A stretch of 64,000 nucleotides of DNA from Hypomyces perniciosus (lineage: Eukaryota; Ascomycota; Sordariomycetes; Hypocreales; Hypocreaceae): contig SPDT01000002.1 of assembly GCA_008477525.1 (NCBI GenBank), positions 2,108,001-2,172,000 on the forward strand. Reading direction: 5' to 3'. Made by a program: the position numbers and the translations under genes. Shown piece by piece: positions 60,447-64,000 of the stretch (positions within the stretch are counted from its first letter, which is position 1; every line of letters starts with the position of its first letter). A model generated the notes under the pieces. It made no database searches. It saw only the letters and a list, made by a program, of their open reading frames with translations, and was not told the DNA's origin.

Positions 60447-60624
60447 CGAGTGGATGACGTGGCAGGTGATAAACATCCACTCGTATCTTCACCTCTTATC
60501 AAGCGTAAAGCTCCGTGAAGGAGTAATAAGAGGAGTGGAGAAGCATGAGATGCTGGCGATTAGCTACTGCGTTTTGCAGTTCTGAAGCTTCATGTGTACT
60601 ATAATCAGTGAAGCACCGATTATA
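60447..60624. other. Group of three stem-loops, possible structured RNA
   Basis: Stem 1 pairs CGAGTGGATG (60447-60456) with CATCCACTCG (60474-60483), 10 bp perfect, loop 17. Stem 2 pairs CCTCTTAT (60492-60499) with ATAAGAGG (60526-60533) and encloses a small hairpin CTCC-GTGAA-GGAG (60511-60523). Stem 3 pairs TATAATC (60600-60606) with GATTATA (60618-60624). There is no coding frame of note. Whether it is transcribed cannot be told. Confidence 0.4.
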
Positions 60625-61888
60625 ACAAAGTCGACGGTATCGACAAGCTAATTAAACATTGTTTCCATTTTTTTCTTGTCCGCAATCCCCTTCTGCAAAT
60701 GCATCTGCAATTTTGCCCGAGTGTTGTGATCACGTCCCGAGCCCAATGGGATAAATGAAATAGAATTCACTTTGCCATGTCGTTGCCATTATCTACATTA
60801 CATGGTCAAATTCCCTAAATGTCTGCAGAGACCCTCTATTGGCGGTTACAATGATGGGGGACATTGAGCGAGTCCTGCCTTGGCGTTATGATTCGCCCTA
60901 AACCCAGCAGGAAGGCTCTCAGTCCATTCTTGCTCGAAGAGATCTGTTTCAGAATAATGTAGCCTCTGCGGGAAAACAACTTGCGCGGGTTTGTAAACAT
61001 ATATACAGGAATACCGAGGGGAAGGCAGCGTGCCTGATGAAGGTGGTTCTGCAGAATACTGGGCCCAAAGTTCATCCTACCTCTCGAGTTGTGTCTATTG
61101 TTTAGATATCAATTCCCTGATCGTTCAATGGTCCCATTCTAATTCTCTTAAAGACAAGAGGGAAGAATAAAGAGACGTTGCATCTTTCAACAAGAAGGCG
61201 ATAATCACGCAGACGCATATGTGAATGGTGGACTTAGTTTTTATCCCTCGGATGGCATATCGTGGCTTTTTTTCGACCCTACGCGTATGGCAGGTAATGT
61301 ATTCGAGCCGAACTATTCATCAGTGCACCAATGGAAGCATCCACTATTCCTTTCACATTTGCAGTTCAAGCTTCAACAGCGACTGGATCTTGAGGATTAG
61401 GGAGAAGCGATGATGTGGTCAACTCCCAAGGGGACAAATTCCTAAGCAGAAGGCGACTGCTATTGCTGTAGGTATTGTTGGTCTCGGTGTTGTGTACGCC
61501 GTCGCCATATTCAATTCCTGTGATGACATCAACAAGCGGGTCAACTAAATAATTCAGGCTGAAGTTTTCATACATCAAATTGTATAAGCCGATTGCGCTG
61601 TTAACTGTACTGGCCTTTTGAGCAATGAACAAGCGAAGCCTGCCAGTTCTGGCTTGATCCACACACACACACACAATTTATTACGCCCGGTGGCCACAGC
61701 CAATAGTCCCTAGAAATTCCTTAACACTAAGCTTGCAGCCTCATAGCCTTATTAACCTAGTTAAATCTCAATACTATCAAAACTAATTATAATGCCGCTG
61801 TATATATTGGAAGCGAATACCTTTAAAAAGCAATTTAATAATTTTTTTCAGTTAAGGCTAGAGATCTTATAGTTAATGGAGGGGGAAG

Positions 61889-62421
61889 TGTGACGATCGG
61901 GGTCTATTCCCAAGGGATAAACCGAGGTTCGTGGGTTTATGCTGGCAGAGAAGCCAGGGTGTCACGTTCCGAGCACGTTTCCCTTATGTACAGTTGGTAC
62001 CGTTATGATAATTGCTAGAAATGCGATTATTAGCCTATTCTTTTGCCTGTTGGCGTGACGGTATGACGGTTCGTCACACAGGGATGAATACTGAGCAGGG
62101 TAACGTAGTCACTATTCTGTAGAACTGGTAGGTTCAGGTGAATAATTGTGTTAACGACTGTCTAAGTAACTATACTAAATGAGCGACAAGCCAGTCGTAT
62201 ATATACAAAGGAAATCCATAGGTGATCACTTGGTGTTCTAGTGAACGTTGTCGCGATCACTGCGGTAGCGCGGTGATCGAGTAAGTGATCACATTTCTTG
62301 GTGTAGTGAGCGTTTGTGTGGTCACTCTTAGCGTGGTGATCACTTCCTGATGATTGGCTGATACATCCGGTATTCTTCCGTGTCCCCGTGAGCTGGTCTC
62401 CGACATGGTCGGGTCGTGACA
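61889..62421 (-). repeat. Solo LTR of family B, clean, with target duplication and an internal insertion
   Basis: Limits TGTGACGATCGGGG and GTCGGGTCGTGACA, flanked by GGAAG on both sides (61884-61888 and 62422-62426). Without the 119-bp insert and its duplication it is about 409 bp, the long LTR subfamily. It is almost unmutated, with many GTGATCAC motifs (62223, 62283, 62336), so it shows what elements 1 and 2 looked like before RIP. Confidence 0.92.
61960..62078. repeat. Repeat D: 119-bp TG...CA insertion with 5-bp duplication
   Basis: TGTCACGTTCCGAGCAC ... GGTTCGTCACA, flanked by CAGGG (61955-61959 and 62079-62083), inside the family B LTR. Ends and duplication length are those of an LTR, so it may be a very short solo LTR or a non-autonomous relative. 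A 65-bp partial copy lies at 12255-12319. Confidence 0.75.
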
Positions 62422-62839
62422 GGAAGGCTGATGGTCAAAGCCACACATAAATTTGGTGGGAAGACTACTAGCTAATTTTGGTCTAGTGTATGTGGAGGGA
62501 TCCAAATTGCCTGTGGATGGTTCCATACTCATTAACGCAGACCTTGTTACTATTGGAAAGAGGTTATTCGAGAAAATTGCAAGGTGGATCTCGGTGTTGA
62601 TTGCGCACATAACAGCAAGTACTACATAACAATACCCATACAGGCAGCTGGAAAGCGCTGGATACTTCTGCCCTCATACAGACATCTTTCGCCAGAGTGC
62701 ACTGATGGCGTCTTTAGTTTACTGACGCTGTCCTGGATACTTCCAATGATAATAAAGGGCTTCACATCGTCCTTCTATACACTTACCCTATACACCTACC
62801 CTATAACTGACCTACCACCCTGTAAGTTAGGCCAATAAT

Positions 62840-63779
62840 AACCTACCGATAACACCCCGCTATCGCAAGTCCCACAAGGTCTCAGGAAGCCTTGCTTACC
62901 TAATGTCGATTGAAGCAAATTTGGAGATGGAGAGGTTCAAGATCCAGTTCAGGGTTAGTCTAGGGTTAGTCTAGGTCCTAGGCCACATGGATAAGGAACA
63001 TGTGTTGTTTCTTGGGCAGGGTTTTGGGATTCAATCTAAATCCATCGCCTAATTTTTACCCGTTAAAGAACAAAAATCCGCCCTTGAGTCTGCCAGCTTA
63101 ATTTAGTAGTAGCTGAGCTACGCCTCAATAAGGATTAGAACAGCCCGATCACATGAAACTCGGCTGCGTTATTGACTTGGACCGGCTGATCCGAATTGTT
63201 CAAAGCTCCCTGATTAACAAGGCCTACTGTGAACCGGATCGCGATGAGCAGTACTACCTTATGTCGGTGGGCCGAACAGTGAACGCGTAGAACGAAAGTT
63301 ACGAAATGGCTTGTGGTCGTTGCGGGGACAAAGTCACCGTTGTGGGCGATAAAGAAAAGGCTGATTGCGAGATCGGAAGGCCTTGCCTCGGACTGCGCAC
63401 GTTCTGCAATAGGTCTCAGGTACCGCTGCCAGGGCAGGTGGGGTTACCTAGTAGTAATTGAGCGGTTGAAAAAGCGGTGGATTGAGGAAGGAAAAGGAGG
63501 GACCAGACGCCGGCCCCTAGTGAAAGGAGCAGCGTCCTCGATCAGGCTGTATTGGCTTGGTTCGCAGCTGGTTCTGGTGTTCAAGTTGGCATCTCGCTTA
63601 TTTGGCTGTATTTAGGAGGCTACACGGATATTGTTTTCTTTGTGTGCTAGCAAATAATCCCTTACATATTCAATGTCTACTCATTTAAACCATAGGATCT
63701 CGTCAATGGCGGAGGTGTACAACCGCTCCCCGGTACTAATCCGAAGCATCAGGAGGTCCACGCTTTGACCCCCATCTTG
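62840..63779. other. No recognisable gene; one open frame
   Basis: Composition is gene-like. The plus-strand frame 63313-63615 (100 codons) is basic with no known motif. A short direct repeat GGGTTAGTCTA occurs twice near 62952-62973. Confidence 0.35.
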
Positions 63780-64000
63780 TTAATGCCTCTTGTCATGGAA
63801 TCCTGACTCGTCAGGACGACTGCCAGTCTCCTGTCCGCCCTGTCGGAAGAATCCCTGTATGGATCCCATTACGCCCGGCTTCTGAGGCGTAGTTTTTGTG
63901 TCGGCTCTTCGAGCTGTCGTAGTAATCTAGGAGCAGAGTATCAATTACCAGCTGACCTAGCAAGCCTTCTATGGACATTACCTGTGCATCCGCATCCTGT
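63780..64000 (-). CDS. 3' end of an unrecognised gene leaving the right edge
   Basis: The last exon (63926 down to 63780) reads ITTTARRADTKTTPQKPG, VMGSIQGFFRQGGQETGS and ends SGFHDKRH-stop. A 55-nt intron at 63981-63927 has donor GTAATG and acceptor CCTAG; the preceding exon (64000-63982) gives DADAQ in frame. The C-terminus is basic and low in hydrophobic residues. I recognise no family, and the bulk lies outside the window. Confidence 0.5.

Larger units (their letters stand above)
60836..62660 (-). pseudogene. Decayed unrecognised gene, probably one multi-exon gene broken by an LTR
   Basis: Three minus-strand blocks read like protein. 62660-62422: YLLLCAINTEIHLAIFSNN, LFPIVTRSALMSMEPSTGN, TRPKLASSLPTKFMCGFDHQ, broken at 62421 by a family B LTR. 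61650-61366: AQKASTVNSAIGLYNLMYEN, YLVDPLVDVITGIEYGDGVH, NTYSNSS, LSPWELTTSSLLPNPQDP. 61075-60836: two competing frames, one with YVYKPAQVVFPQRLHYSETD. Possible N-glycosylation sites (NFS, NNT, NSS) and a hydrophobic start suggest a secreted or membrane protein. I do not recognise it, and joining the blocks as one gene is inference. An AC repeat lies at 61661-61674. Confidence 0.35.

Noticed and set aside
60630..60649. GTCGACGGTATCGACAAGCT resembles a common cloning-vector polylinker
   Set aside because: It has one mismatch in 20 bp, the match does not extend on either side, and the surrounding sequence is ordinary fungal sequence.
62940..62980. AGGGTTAG repeats resembling telomere sequence
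   Set aside because: Only two imperfect units with an extra TCT between them; no array, so not a telomere or a convincing internal telomere repeat.
1..64000. tRNA or rRNA genes
   Set aside because: No cloverleaf with A and B box sequences and no rRNA signature was noticed by eye; a dedicated scan was not possible.

Overview
The window looks like an accessory, repeat-rich block of a filamentous ascomycete genome (Pezizomycotina, probably Sordariomycetes). The signs are short introns of 46-90 nt, fungus-specific families (FunK1-type kinase, NACHT-type NLR N-terminus, BTB protein), Tc1-like and Tad-like transposons, and long AT-rich tracts. In those tracts CAA, CAG, CGA and TGG codons have become stops, the signature of repeat-induced point mutation (RIP). 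Assignments rest on reading the sequence and remembered family features; no database search was run.

Layout. 1-8115: RIP-mutated repeats (an LTR of family A type, LTRs and a gag piece of chromovirus family B, two copies of the 581-bp LTR family C, two LINE 3' ends) around a C2H2-factor relative that stops just before its zinc fingers. 8116-22664: balanced base composition, holding a small LEA-like gene, a frameshifted BTB gene, a Tc1-like transposon, an NLR N-terminal relic, an alpha/beta-hydrolase pseudogene split by a LINE with a 14-bp target duplication, a cluster of TTACTGGTAA-like motifs, a frameshifted FunK1 kinase and one intact small membrane-protein gene. 22665-55161: mostly two stacks of retrotransposons. 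Element 1 (family B, minus) is split by element 2 (family B, plus); element 2 has element A (gypsy, minus) in its 5' LTR and a solo LTR of family C in its 3' LTR. All four nested insertions keep 5-bp target duplications. A RIP-mutated flavin monooxygenase relic separates this stack from element 3 (family B, minus, complete). 55162-64000: a RIP-mutated AKR1-type palmitoyltransferase tail, solo LTRs, LINE ends, a DUF3723-like fragment, a second Tc1-like copy, an inverted repeat carrying a 77-bp LINE insertion, a group of stem-loops, a decayed gene interrupted by an LTR that itself carries a 119-bp LTR-like insertion, and the 3' end of a gene leaving the right edge.

Working genes are few: the LEA-like protein (9294-9591), the four-helix membrane protein (20848-21270) and perhaps the gene entering at the right edge. 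Nearly everything else is transposon or a gene broken by frameshift, RIP-type stops, truncation or insertion. No operon-like logic exists; the story is the layering of insertions, and strongly RIP-mutated tracts lie beside little-mutated copies of the same families, which gives a relative chronology.
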